Shown: one piece after another, positions 1-6,542 of the stretch
Numbering within the stretch: the stretch's first letter is position 1
Layout of the letters: each line of letters opens with the position of its first letter
Source of the DNA: Acidobacteriota bacterium
GTDB lineage: Bacteria; Acidobacteriota; Terriglobia; Terriglobales; Acidobacteriaceae
Length of the DNA stretch: 7,036 nucleotides
Assembly (NCBI GenBank): GCA_021780415.1
Contig: JAJXYW010000183.1
Location: 1-7,036, forward strand
Direction: 5' to 3'
The notes under the pieces: generated by a model
What the model saw: only the letters and a program-made list of their open reading frames with translations
What the model was told of the DNA's origin: nothing
Database searches by the model: none
Translations under genes and position numbers: made by a program

Positions 1-67
1 TGCCATGCCCCTTTGCATGCGCCTCGAATATCTTCCGACGCAGATCATCCTCGTAGGCTCTCGCCAT
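1..67 (-). CDS. IS630-type transposase, N-terminal fragment (cut by window edge)
   Basis: Reading the minus strand from an ATG at 67 gives MARAYEDDLRRKIFEAHAKG and then HG, open to the window edge. This opening (MARAY-x-x-DLRRK followed by an E-A-x-x-x-G helix) is what I know as the N-terminus of many IS630-family transposases, where it begins the helix-turn-helix DNA-binding region. The catalytic DDE part would lie outside the window, so integrity of the element cannot be judged. No strong Shine-Dalgarno is visible before the ATG. The IS end should lie between 68 and about 230, but no inverted repeat can be assigned without the other end. The identification rests on only 22 residues; another helix-turn-helix protein with a similar start is possible. 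Confidence 0.6.
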   Translation of the reverse strand, partial: MARAYEDDLRRKIFEAHAKGHG

Positions 68-289
68 CTTGTTTTCGTCGCAGAGTCTCGCCTCTTCTAC
101 CTTACACCATCACTACTCTTGCTCTAACAGCAGGAAACAGGAAATCGCGATCCGGAAGTAAGGCTTAGCCAAAGCCACCCTGCTGGCGCGCAGGAGCAAC
201 GGGCGGTTGCTGGTTTCCCACCGTCATTCAGTGCGATTGCTTCCCACTTGCCAAGCAATCGCCCGCTCGCCCCACCGATCAGCGCCCGG
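68..289. other. Intergenic region between transposase start and SGNH hydrolase stop
   Basis: No convincing gene is seen in these 222 bases. The stretch should contain the outer end of the insertion sequence and the 3' end of the peptidase/hydrolase operon. The only clear structure is a perfect 10-bp inverted repeat at 233-262, listed separately. A short GGCTT/AAGCC pairing occurs around 163-176. Confidence 0.5.
233..262 (-). terminator. Perfect 10-bp hairpin downstream of the hydrolase, possible terminator
   Basis: GCGATTGCTT (233-242) and AAGCAATCGC (253-262) are exact reverse complements around a 10-base spacer. The hairpin starts 27 bases past the stop codon of the minus-strand hydrolase, where a transcript end is expected. 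No U-tract follows on the minus strand, so it is not a canonical intrinsic terminator. It could be an RNA-stabilising 3' hairpin or an interspersed repeat. Confidence 0.35.
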
Positions 290-1084
290 CTACTTCTCCG
301 CCAGCGCCGACTCCGCCAGCGGCTCCATGATCGCGTACCCTGCGGCATTCGGATGCACGCCATCCAGGCTAATCCCGGGCTTCATCCCGCCATCTTTATC
401 CGCCATGGACGTCCAGTAATCCAGATACGTCAGCTTCTCCTGCGCGCAATACCCCTTGATCCACGCATTCAACTCCTCGATCTTCCCCGCAGGATCAGCC
501 ACCGAAGGCCGCCACGGATACGTCTTCACCGGCAACACCGACGCCAGCACCACGCGAATCCCATTCGCCTTCGCAATCTCCGTCATCGACCGAAAATTAT
601 CCTCAATCATCCCCAGCGTCGACGGCCCGGTATTCCCCGCAATATCATTCGTCCCTGCCAGCATCACCACCGCCTCAGGATGCAACGCCACCACATCCTG
701 CCGAAACCGCACCAGCATCTGCGGCGTCGTCTGCCCGCTGATCCCGCGATTCACATAGGGCTTACCCGGAAAAAACTTCCCCCCATTTTTCACCCAGCCA
801 TCCGTAATCGAGTCGCCATAGAACACCACGCGTCCCGGCTCGCTTTCAGGCAGCGCCAAATCCGCCGCGCGATATCTCTCCAACTGCGCCCAATCCTCCA
901 ACTCCAACTCCATCCGCGCCACCTTCATCTCCAGCTTCTGCTGGCTCTCCGCCGCCGCAACCGGCGCAGCCTTATCCGGGGCCACCGGAGCACTCTGCTG
1001 CGCAAAACCCCGCGCCCCCATCGCCATCAACCCCACCGCCACCACACAAACCATCCTTCGCATCGCACTCTCCCATGGGTTCAT
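290..1084 (-). CDS. Exported SGNH/GDSL-family hydrolase (esterase/lipase-like)
   Basis: A 264-residue SGNH/GDSL hydrolase, expected to cleave an ester, acyl or acetyl bond; the substrate cannot be read from the sequence. All four family blocks are present: GDS with nucleophile Ser92 (block I), NRGISG with oxyanion Gly117 (block II), AGTND with Asn146 (block III) and DGVHP with Asp241 and His244 (block V). The N-terminus is a signal peptide (VCVVAVGLMAMGARGFA, cleavage likely near residue 28), so the enzyme should act in the periplasm or outside. Residues 45-75 look like a charged helix before the catalytic fold. The chosen ATG at 1084 overlaps the upstream peptidase stop (ATGA) and has a GGAGGAGGG Shine-Dalgarno 9 bases away. 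An alternative ATG at 1063, preceded by GGGAG, would give a shorter, equally good signal peptide (257 residues). The gene is last in a two-gene operon. Confidence 0.9.
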   Translation of the reverse strand: MNPWESAMRRMVCVVAVGLMAMGARGFAQQSAPVAPDKAAPVAAAESQQKLEMKVARMELELEDWAQLERYRAADLALPESEPGRVVFYGDSITDGWVKNGGKFFPGKPYVNRGISGQTTPQMLVRFRQDVVALHPEAVVMLAGTNDIAGNTGPSTLGMIEDNFRSMTEIAKANGIRVVLASVLPVKTYPWRPSVADPAGKIEELNAWIKGYCAQEKLTYLDYWTSMADKDGGMKPGISLDGVHPNAAGYAIMEPLAESALAEK

Positions 1085-3282
1085 TTGCCCGATCCCTCCT
1101 CCACCAGCCCGCGGTCCTTCAGCATCGGCCCGGTCGTCGGCTCCTTCCCCAGCCACGTCGAGTACATCTTGTCCAAATCCTCCGTATTCCCCCGCGAAAG
1201 CACCATCTTCCGGAACCGGTCGCCATTAGCGCGCGTCAGCCCGCCATGCTCCTCGAACCACTGGTACGCATCATCATCCAGCATCTCCGTCCACGAGTAC
1301 GCATAGTATCCCGCCGCATATCCATTCGCCCAGATATGCAGAAAGTAGCTCGACCGATACCGCGGCGGCACCGCCACCAGGTCCAGCTTCGTCTTCCGTA
1401 GCGCCGCCTTCTCAAACACGTCGACATCCTGCAGCGGCGCACTCGCCGGCAGCGTATGCCACTGCATATCCAACTCCGCAGCAGCCAGCGCCTCGGTCAC
1501 CAGATATCCCTGGTTGAACTTCGCCGCCTTCTTGATCTTCGCCACCAGTTCTTCCGGCATCGGCGCGCCCGTCTTGTAGTTCACCGCGTAGTGCTTGAAC
1601 ACCTCCGGATAGCTCGCCCAGTGCTCATTGAACTGCGACGGAAACTCCACAAAGTCCCGCGGCACATTCGTTCCTGAAAGGCTCGGATACTCCGTGTCCG
1701 CGAACGTCCCATGCAGCCCGTGCCCAAACTCATGGAACATCGTCGTCACATCCGAGAAGCTGATCAGCGCCGGCTGCCCCGGCGCCGGCTTCTGGAAGTT
1801 CGCCACGTTGTAGATCACCGGCAGCGTGCCCAGCAGCTTCGACTGCCCCACAAAATTACTCATCCACGCGCCGCCGTCCTTGTTATCGCGCTTGAAGTAG
1901 TCGAAATAAAACAGTGCCAGCGGCTTCCCATTTGTGTCGAACACCTCGAACACCCGCACATCCGGCTGATACACCGGAATATCCTTGCGCTCCTTGAACG
2001 TAATCCCATACAGCTCGTGCGCGGCATAGAACACCCCGTCCACCAGCACACGATTCAGCTCGAAGTACGGCTTCACCTGCGCCTCATCCAGGTCATACTT
2101 CGCCTTGCGCACCTGCTCGGAATAAAAATTCCAATCCCACGGCCGCACCTGAAACCCCGCACCCTCCATGCCGCTACCCATGCCCGCGGTCTGCTTATCA
2201 ATCAGCGCCTGAATCTCATGCTGCTCGTTCTTCGCCTTCGCCGTTGCAGGCCCCACCAACGCATCCATAAATTGCAGCGCCGCCTCCGGAGTCTTCGCCA
2301 TCTGATCCTGCAGCGCCCACGCCGCATAGTTCGGGAAGCCCAGCAGCGCCGCCTTCTCCGCCCTCACCTGCGCCAGCCGTGCAATCGTCGCGCGCGTATC
2401 GTTCGCATCGTCGCGTTCGGTCCTCGTCCACGAGTCCTCAAACAGCGCCTTTCGCGCCTCTCTCTCGTTCATGAACGTCAGGTCCGGCTGCTGCGTCGTA
2501 TTCTGCAGCGGGATCACATAACCCTCCTGCCCGCGGCCCTTCGCCGCCAGCGCCGCCGCCTCCATCTGCGCCTCACTCAACCCCGCCAGCGCCGCCTTGT
2601 CCGTCGTCGCATACGCCGCCATCTTGGTCCCCGCCAGCAGCTTGTTCGTAAACGTATTCGACAGCACCGCCTCTTCCTCATTCAGCTTCTTCAGCTTCGC
2701 CTTGTCCGCATCGCTCAGTTGCGCTCCCGCCTTCACAAACGCCTTGTAGTCCACCTCCAGCAACCGCGCCGACTCCGCATCCAGCCCCAGCTTCTCGCGC
2801 TCGTCATACACCGTCTTCACGCGCGCAAACAACTTGCTGTTCAGATAAATCGCATCCTGCAGCGCTGCCAGTTTCGGTGTCACCTCGTCCTGAACCTTCT
2901 GCAGCGCGTCATTGCTGTTGGCCTGCACCACGCCCTGGAACACCAGGTTCACGCGATTGAGCAACTGCCCCGCCTTCTCCATCGCCACCACGGTGTTCTC
3001 AAATGTAGGCGCCGCAGGATTCTCCGCAATCGCCTCGGTCTCCTTCAACTGCTGCGCAATCCCGGCCTCGATCGCCGGCTGATAATCCGAGTCCTTGATC
3101 CGATCAAACGGCGGAGCCTGAAACGGCAGCGTACTCGCCGCATAAAACGGATTCGCCGGCCCAAACGCTCCACTCCCATCCGACGTCCCACTGCTCGCCC
3201 CACTCTGCGCCGCCGCCGTTCCCGCCACCATCGCTCCCGCCATCACCAAACCGCACATCCTCTCCAACCGCATCTTCTTCAC
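1081..3282 (-). CDS. dcp: M3-family zinc metallopeptidase, peptidyl-dipeptidase Dcp type, exported
   Basis: A 733-residue M3-family metallopeptidase resembling peptidyl-dipeptidase Dcp, which removes dipeptides from the C-termini of short peptides. The zinc site is complete: HEFGH at 517-521 (His517, catalytic Glu518, His521) and the third ligand Glu546 in VEFPSQ, 29 residues after the first His as in thimet oligopeptidase. The substrate-binding tyrosine region GYAAGYYAY (654-662) is also present. Residues 1-26 form a signal peptide ending AAAQ, followed by a Ser/Gly-rich linker to about 40, which explains why it is longer than E. coli Dcp (about 680). The protein is therefore probably periplasmic. 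The start is GTG at 3282, supported by AGGAG 7 bases upstream; the in-frame ATG at 3273 would be too far from that site. The stop codon overlaps the start of the hydrolase gene, so the two are probably co-translated. Confidence 0.93.
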   Translation of the reverse strand: MKKMRLERMCGLVMAGAMVAGTAAAQSGASSGTSDGSGAFGPANPFYAASTLPFQAPPFDRIKDSDYQPAIEAGIAQQLKETEAIAENPAAPTFENTVVAMEKAGQLLNRVNLVFQGVVQANSNDALQKVQDEVTPKLAALQDAIYLNSKLFARVKTVYDEREKLGLDAESARLLEVDYKAFVKAGAQLSDADKAKLKKLNEEEAVLSNTFTNKLLAGTKMAAYATTDKAALAGLSEAQMEAAALAAKGRGQEGYVIPLQNTTQQPDLTFMNEREARKALFEDSWTRTERDDANDTRATIARLAQVRAEKAALLGFPNYAAWALQDQMAKTPEAALQFMDALVGPATAKAKNEQHEIQALIDKQTAGMGSGMEGAGFQVRPWDWNFYSEQVRKAKYDLDEAQVKPYFELNRVLVDGVFYAAHELYGITFKERKDIPVYQPDVRVFEVFDTNGKPLALFYFDYFKRDNKDGGAWMSNFVGQSKLLGTLPVIYNVANFQKPAPGQPALISFSDVTTMFHEFGHGLHGTFADTEYPSLSGTNVPRDFVEFPSQFNEHWASYPEVFKHYAVNYKTGAPMPEELVAKIKKAAKFNQGYLVTEALAAAELDMQWHTLPASAPLQDVDVFEKAALRKTKLDLVAVPPRYRSSYFLHIWANGYAAGYYAYSWTEMLDDDAYQWFEEHGGLTRANGDRFRKMVLSRGNTEDLDKMYSTWLGKEPTTGPMLKDRGLVEEGSGK
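1094..1102 (-). promoter_or_regulatory. Ribosome binding site of the SGNH hydrolase, inside the peptidase 3' end
   Basis: Minus-strand GGAGGAGGG lies 9 bases before the ATG at 1084, within the last codons of the peptidase gene. Together with the 4-base ATGA overlap it supports translational coupling and the 1084 start. A second, weaker site (GGGAG at 1070-1074) sits 6 bases before the alternative ATG at 1063. Confidence 0.5.
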
Positions 3283-3358
3283 GTCGTTACTCCTATCCCC
3301 CCGAAGCTACGCCAAGCCCCCACCCCAGCACAACCCCACCCGCGTAAACTGGAAGTCC
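3283..3358. promoter_or_regulatory. Divergent intergenic region between dcp and asnS
   Basis: These 76 bases separate two divergently transcribed genes and must carry the start signals of both. The plus strand is very C-rich. A TAAACT at 3345-3350 could be a -10 element for asnS, which would give a very short leader; no good -35 precedes it. On the minus strand no box resembles a sigma-70 consensus well. The asnS ATG has only a weak GGAAG at 3351-3355 close in front of it. Confidence 0.3.
3290..3294 (-). promoter_or_regulatory. Ribosome binding site that decides the GTG start of the M3 peptidase
   Basis: Minus-strand AGGAG is 7 bases from the GTG at 3282 but 16 bases from the ATG at 3273, so it favours the GTG start. 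Confidence 0.6.
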
Positions 3359-4966
3359 ATGCAAACCACGACCGCTCCACTCACCACCATCGCCGAAATC
3401 GGCCAGCACGAAGGCCAATCCATCACGCTCCGCTGCTGGCTCTACAACCTCCGCTCCTCCGGCAAGCTCCTCTTCCCCACCTTCCGCGACGGCACCGGCA
3501 CCATCCAGGGCATCGTCCCCAAAGCCGCCGTCCCCGAGCACGTCTTCGACACCCTCAAGTCCCTCACCCTCGAGTCCTCCCTCACCGTCCGCGGCCGTGT
3601 CCGCGCCGACACCCGCGCACCCTCCGGCTTCGAGCTCGACGTCGACGACCTCGCCATCACCCAGCGCATCCCCGACGACACCCCCTACCCCATCCAGCTC
3701 AAAGAAGCCGGTGTCGACTTCCTCATGGAGCACCGCCACCTCTGGCTCCGCACCCCTCGCCAATCCGCCATCCTCCGCGTCCGCGCCACCATCCAGCGCG
3801 CCGCCGCCGAGTACTTCGACACCCACGGCTACTTCCGCACCGACCCGCCCATCCTCACCCCCAACGCCTGCGAAGGCACCTCCGAGCTCTTCGAGATGGA
3901 CTACTTCGGCGACGACAAAGCCTACCTCACCCAATCCGGCCAGCTCTACATCGAAGCCACCGCCATGGCCCTCGGCAAGGTCTACAGCTTCGGCCCCACC
4001 TTCCGCGCCGAAAAATCCAAAACCCGCCGCCACCTCACCGAGTTCTGGATGATCGAACCCGAGGTCACCTACCTCGACCTCGACGGCCTCATGGACCTCG
4101 CCGAGAGCTTCCTCACCCACATCGTCACCCGCGTCCTCGAGTCCCACCGCCCCGACCTCAAGCTCATCGGCAAAGACATCACCAAACTCGAAGCCGTCAT
4201 CGCCCCCGCCGCCACACCCCTGTCATCTCCATCGGACCCTCCCACAGATGTGTCATCTCGACCGGAGCCTCCCACACCCATGTCATCTCGACCGGAGCGC
4301 AGCGAAGTGGAGAGACCTGCATCTGCCCCCGCCCAACCCTCAGGAAGCAGCCCTGAAGGGGACGGGCTTCAGCCCGTCCATCACACCCCCACCACCACCG
4401 CGGCTTTAGCCGCTGAGGGAACGCCCACCACCTCCCCAGCGGGCCACGCCGAAGGCAGTAAATCCCCACGTAGTGGGTTCCCACGTTTAACCTACGACGA
4501 AGCCCACGCCATGCTCCTCGACGCCCACGCCCGCGGCCTCCTACCCTCCGCCCACGTCTACGGCGACGACTTCGGCTCCCCCGACGAGACCTACATCAGC
4601 TCCCAATTCTCGAAGCCCGTCATGGTCCACCGCTACCCCGCGGCCGTCAAAGCCTTCTACATGCAGCCCGACCCCCTCGACCCCACCAAGGCTCTCTGCG
4701 TCGACGTCCTCGCCCCCGAAGGCTACGGCGAAATCATCGGCGGCTCCCAGCGCGTCGACGACTACGACCTCCTCAAATCCCGCATCGAAGCCCACAACCT
4801 CCCGCTCGCCGCCTTCCAGTGGTACCTCGACCTCCGCCGCTACGGTAGCGTCCCCCACAGCGGTTTCGGCATGGGCATCGAGCGCTGCGTCGCCTGGATC
4901 TGCGGCCTCGAGCACGTCCGCGAAACCATCCCCTTCCCAAGAACCCTAAACCGCATCTACCCATAG
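3359..4966 (+). CDS. asnS: Asparaginyl-tRNA synthetase with a 90-residue repeat-derived insertion
   Basis: Class IIb aminoacyl-tRNA synthetase that charges tRNA-Asn with asparagine in the cytoplasm. Residues 1 to about 105 form the OB-fold anticodon-binding domain. The catalytic domain carries motif 1 (helix 135-160, ending in DPPILTP), the CEGTSELF segment (171-178), motif 2 (FRAE 215-218 to RHLTEF 224-229) and motif 3 (GFGMGIER, 502-509). The ending [11 protein letters not shown] is typical of AsnRS rather than AspRS. The protein has 535 residues; bacterial AsnRS usually has about 430-470. The excess is one block, residues 284-373, rich in Pro, Ser, Thr and Glu, between IAP and FPRLTYDEA. 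Removing it leaves 445 residues with normal continuity. The block is built from interspersed DNA repeats, described separately. No stop or frameshift occurs, and both sides retain the catalytic residues, so the gene is probably functional. Start ATG 3359 gives the expected N-terminus. Confidence 0.95.
   Translation: MQTTTAPLTTIAEIGQHEGQSITLRCWLYNLRSSGKLLFPTFRDGTGTIQGIVPKAAVPEHVFDTLKSLTLESSLTVRGRVRADTRAPSGFELDVDDLAITQRIPDDTPYPIQLKEAGVDFLMEHRHLWLRTPRQSAILRVRATIQRAAAEYFDTHGYFRTDPPILTPNACEGTSELFEMDYFGDDKAYLTQSGQLYIEATAMALGKVYSFGPTFRAEKSKTRRHLTEFWMIEPEVTYLDLDGLMDLAESFLTHIVTRVLESHRPDLKLIGKDITKLEAVIAPAATPLSSPSDPPTDVSSRPEPPTPMSSRPERSEVERPASAPAQPSGSSPEGDGLQPVHHTPTTTAALAAEGTPTTSPAGHAEGSKSPRSGFPRLTYDEAHAMLLDAHARGLLPSAHVYGDDFGSPDETYISSQFSKPVMVHRYPAAVKAFYMQPDPLDPTKALCVDVLAPEGYGEIIGGSQRVDDYDLLKSRIEAHNLPLAAFQWYLDLRRYGSVPHSGFGMGIERCVAWICGLEHVRETIPFPRTLNRIYP
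4221..4326 (+). repeat. TGTCAT repeat: three tandem 30-base units, the last a full element
   Basis: Units begin at 4221, 4251 and 4281, exactly 30 bases apart. Units 1 and 2 match at 23 of 30 positions. Units 2 and 3 share their first 18 bases (TGTCATCTCGACCGGAGC). The third then continues as GCAGCGAAGTGGAGAGACCTGC, which matches 17 of 22 bases of the intergenic element at 6755-6776. Because 30 is a multiple of three, the units encode ten-residue repeats ([20 protein letters not shown]). Confidence 0.8.
4351..4379 (+). repeat. Palindromic repeat (GGGCTTCAGCCC family), copy inside asnS
   Basis: The core 4360-4379 is a perfect palindrome with 9-base arms, GGACGGGCT and AGCCCGTCC, around TC. 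With the flanking CCCTGAAGG it matches the intergenic copy at 6543-6571 in 26 of 29 positions. Here it is translated as EGDGLQPV. Confidence 0.85.
4400..4413 (+). repeat. Short palindrome GCGGCT-TT-AGCCGC inside asnS
   Basis: A 6-base perfect stem with a TT centre, 20 bases after the previous palindrome and built on the same plan (GGCT, two bases, AGCC). It probably belongs to a related interspersed family; no second copy lies in the window. Confidence 0.55.
4465..4484 (+). repeat. Overlapping inverted repeats at the right edge of the asnS insertion
   Basis: CCCAC-GTA-GTGGG (4465-4477) overlaps GTGGG-TT-CCCAC (4473-4484), so the middle arm GTGGG can pair with either side. The second repeat crosses the junction into the conserved FPR codons. 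Confidence 0.5.
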
Positions 4967-4976
4967 CTAAATGGGT
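4959..4976 (+). terminator. Weak hairpin over the asnS stop codon
   Basis: ACCCAT (4959-4964) pairs with ATGGGT (4971-4976) across a 6-base loop, overlapping the TAG stop. No T-run follows, so termination here is doubtful and some read-through into the ATPase gene is possible. Confidence 0.2.
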
Positions 4977-5013
4977 GTAGAAATGAAGCATCTCTAGCGA
5001 ATTGCGAGGAGCC

Positions 5014-6363
5014 ATGGGCCTTAAAGCTGTCGATGTATTTACTCCGGGTTCATTTCCCGAGTACACCTATGTGGTCCGTGCTGAACAGGGCCTCGAGCAG
5101 AGCTTGCGTGATTCGCTTGAAACCACAGGGCAAATCGTTTCTATCTCAGGCCCATCGAAGTCTGGAAAGACCGTACTTGTCGAAAAGGTGGTAGGACAGA
5201 ATTCCCTCATTACCGTTACTGGAGCTTCCATTCGGACGCCAGACGATCTCTGGCAGCAGGTCTTGGACTGGATGGACGTTCCGACGAGCACATCTGTCGG
5301 CGAGAATTCCGACTCCACAAAAGGGGTCGAAGCCAGCGTAAAGGGCGGATTCTCAGTGCCCTTTTTGGGGAAGGCAGAAATCGGAACTACTGGAACACTG
5401 AGCACGGCTAGTGGACACACAACTGGTGCCGTAAGAAACAGGCGCGGCTTACAACAGGTAGTCGCAGAAATCGCAGATAGTAGCTTTGTGATTCTGATAG
5501 ATGACTTTCACTACATGCCGCGCGACGTCCAAACAGAAGTGGCAAAATCGCTTAAGGAAGCCGTAAGGCTCAAGCTCAAAATCGTAACTGCATCTGTCAG
5601 CCACAGGGGCGACGACGTAGTCAGAGCAAACCCTGAATTAAGGGGACGAGTCAGGGCGATTGATCTGGGATACTGGAGTAGCAAAGAGCTTTGTGAAATT
5701 GCTACGACCGGATTCTCCAAGCTTAATGCCTCATTCGATCCGGCAGTCAGCGCAACTTTCGCGAGCGAGAGTGCGGGATCACCGCAATTGATGCAGCTTC
5801 TCTGCTTAGAAGCCTGTTTCGTAACTAACCTTCGGGAAGAACATCAAGGAATTATCCCCGCTGCACCCAATCTGGACAGTAGCTTGCTAAAGATGGTCTT
5901 AGAGCAAACTAGCTCCCGTACAGATTTTAGATCTTTGGTTGATGTCCTCGACTCAGGCCCTCCTACTAGAGGAACAAAGCGAACGATGTTCACTTTTCAC
6001 GACGGAACCACCGGTGATGTTTACCGAGTCGTACTTAAGGCCGTTGCAAGCAACCCTCCGCAGCTATCCTTCACGTACGACGAGTTGCTAATTCGTACAG
6101 CAAAAGAGTGCGTAGTCGATTCTCCCGTCGGCTCCAGCGTCACAAGCACCTGCGTTCATATGGCAAAGCTAGCAACGGAGAAATTCCCAAATGATCAGGT
6201 GATCGACTGGGATGATAGCAAGCCGGTATTAGACCTCCCCAACCCATACTTCATGTTCTATCTTCGCTGGTCTGGACGACTCCACACACCACAGCGCGCT
6301 GCACTGTCCCAACAACTGCAAGACACTTCCGCAGAGGCTTCCAACTTGGAGTTCGAAAAATAG
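5014..6363 (+). CDS. P-loop ATPase of STAND/AAA type, function unknown
   Basis: A 449-residue soluble ATPase with no signal peptide or membrane segment. Visible parts: an N-terminal lead-in (residues 1-40); Walker A GPSKSGKT (46-53); a Gly/Ser/Thr-rich stretch (about 92-140) inserted before the next conserved helix; Walker B FVILIDDFH (158-166) with Asp163 and Asp164; a probable sensor strand KIVTASVSHR (189-198); NPELRGRV (206-213); a GSP motif (255-257) like the GxP of STAND ATPases; and a C-terminal region (335-420) that looks like a winged helix ending in PYFMFYLRWS. I do not recognise a named gene. Such ATPases often act as switches in conflict or regulatory systems, but no effector domain or partner is seen. 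The ATG at 5014 is preceded by GAGGAG at 5006-5011, unusually close; an upstream in-frame TTG at 5002 has no ribosome site. Codon use is much less C-rich than in asnS, suggesting transfer. Confidence 0.85.
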   Translation: MGLKAVDVFTPGSFPEYTYVVRAEQGLEQSLRDSLETTGQIVSISGPSKSGKTVLVEKVVGQNSLITVTGASIRTPDDLWQQVLDWMDVPTSTSVGENSDSTKGVEASVKGGFSVPFLGKAEIGTTGTLSTASGHTTGAVRNRRGLQQVVAEIADSSFVILIDDFHYMPRDVQTEVAKSLKEAVRLKLKIVTASVSHRGDDVVRANPELRGRVRAIDLGYWSSKELCEIATTGFSKLNASFDPAVSATFASESAGSPQLMQLLCLEACFVTNLREEHQGIIPAAPNLDSSLLKMVLEQTSSRTDFRSLVDVLDSGPPTRGTKRTMFTFHDGTTGDVYRVVLKAVASNPPQLSFTYDELLIRTAKECVVDSPVGSSVTSTCVHMAKLATEKFPNDQVIDWDDSKPVLDLPNPYFMFYLRWSGRLHTPQRAALSQQLQDTSAEASNLEFEK

Positions 6364-6371
6364 CCGGGTGC

Positions 6372-6402
6372 CCCATTCATCGCGCCCTTTGCGATGAATG
6401 GG
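6372..6402 (+). terminator. Perfect 12-bp hairpin just after the ATPase stop
   Basis: CCCATTCATCGC (6372-6383) and GCGATGAATGGG (6391-6402) pair perfectly around the loop GCCCTTT, starting 8 bases after the stop codon. This is the strongest stem in the window. No T-run follows, so it may be a factor-assisted terminator, an mRNA 3' protector, or a copy of an interspersed repeat; its form resembles repeats I associate with acidobacterial genomes. Confidence 0.6.
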
Positions 6403-6404
6403 TA

Positions 6405-6421
6405 TCGCGCGGCAAGCGCGA
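6405..6421 (+). repeat. Short GC hairpin TCGCGC-GGCAA-GCGCGA
   Basis: A 6-base perfect stem with a 5-base loop, two bases after the 12-bp hairpin. The pair may be one composite element. Confidence 0.4.
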
Positions 6422-6455
6422 CCACCCCGCCCATCTCCACGCCACCCAAACCACC

Positions 6456-6495
6456 TGTCATCCTGACCCTGAGCTTGCCGAAGGGCAAGGACCCC
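6456..6495 (+). repeat. TGTCATCCTGA-type interspersed repeat with inner hairpin
   Basis: Starts TGTCATCCTGA and ends AAGGACCCC. The inner part CTTGCC-GAAG-GGCAAG (6474-6489) is a 6-base stem with a four-base loop. The CCCTGAGCTTGCCGAAGGG core resembles a repeat with a CCCTGAG...CGAAGGG pattern that I recall from intergenic DNA of many bacteria. It shares the TGTCAT opening with the asnS tandem units and the element at 6746. Confidence 0.6.
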
Positions 6496-6542
6496 GAGTC
6501 CCTCAACCCCACCCACACTCTCAACCCTTCCTCACCACCAAG

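Larger units (their letters stand above)
4208..4477 (+). repeat. In-frame insertion of interspersed repeats inside asnS
   Basis: About 270 bases (90 codons) with no counterpart in ordinary AsnRS. From left to right it holds three 30-base tandem units starting TGTCAT, a 20-base palindrome with arms GGACGGGCT, a palindrome GCGGCT-TT-AGCCGC and the inverted repeats CCCAC-GTA-GTGGG. Close relatives of the first two families recur in the non-coding DNA at 6456-6776. Boundaries are inferred from where conserved AsnRS sequence stops and resumes, and could be off by several bases. The first codons after the block (TTC CCA CGT TTA) include CGT and TTA where the gene otherwise favours CGC and CTC, so the repeat may extend into the codons for the conserved FPRL. 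Confidence 0.8.

Noticed and set aside
248..1306. 352-codon open frame on the plus strand
   Set aside because: Antisense to the SGNH hydrolase and the end of dcp; Arg/His/Pro-rich and without motifs, while the minus frame has all SGNH blocks.
3293..4147. 284-codon open frame on the minus strand
   Set aside because: Antisense to asnS; Gly/Glu/Val/Asp-rich low-complexity translation mirroring asnS codons.
4221..4310. Possible CRISPR array (three 30-base units)
   Set aside because: The units abut with no spacers, diverge from one another and are translated within asnS; no cas gene is present.
1711..4356. 881-codon open frame on the plus strand
   Set aside because: It runs antisense through dcp and then out of frame through asnS. 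The product is a His/Arg/Pro/Leu-rich string with no domain, an effect of high GC and scarce stop codons.
3359..4966. asnS as a pseudogene because of the insertion
   Set aside because: The frame is open throughout and motifs 1, 2 and 3 with their catalytic residues are intact on both sides.
4959..4976. Hairpin at the asnS stop as an intrinsic terminator
   Set aside because: Only 6 base pairs, overlaps the stop codon and lacks a T-run; kept only as a low-confidence feature.
5002..5013. TTG at 5002 as start of the ATPase
   Set aside because: No Shine-Dalgarno precedes it, whereas the ATG at 5014 has GAGGAG just upstream and begins the recognisable N-terminus.
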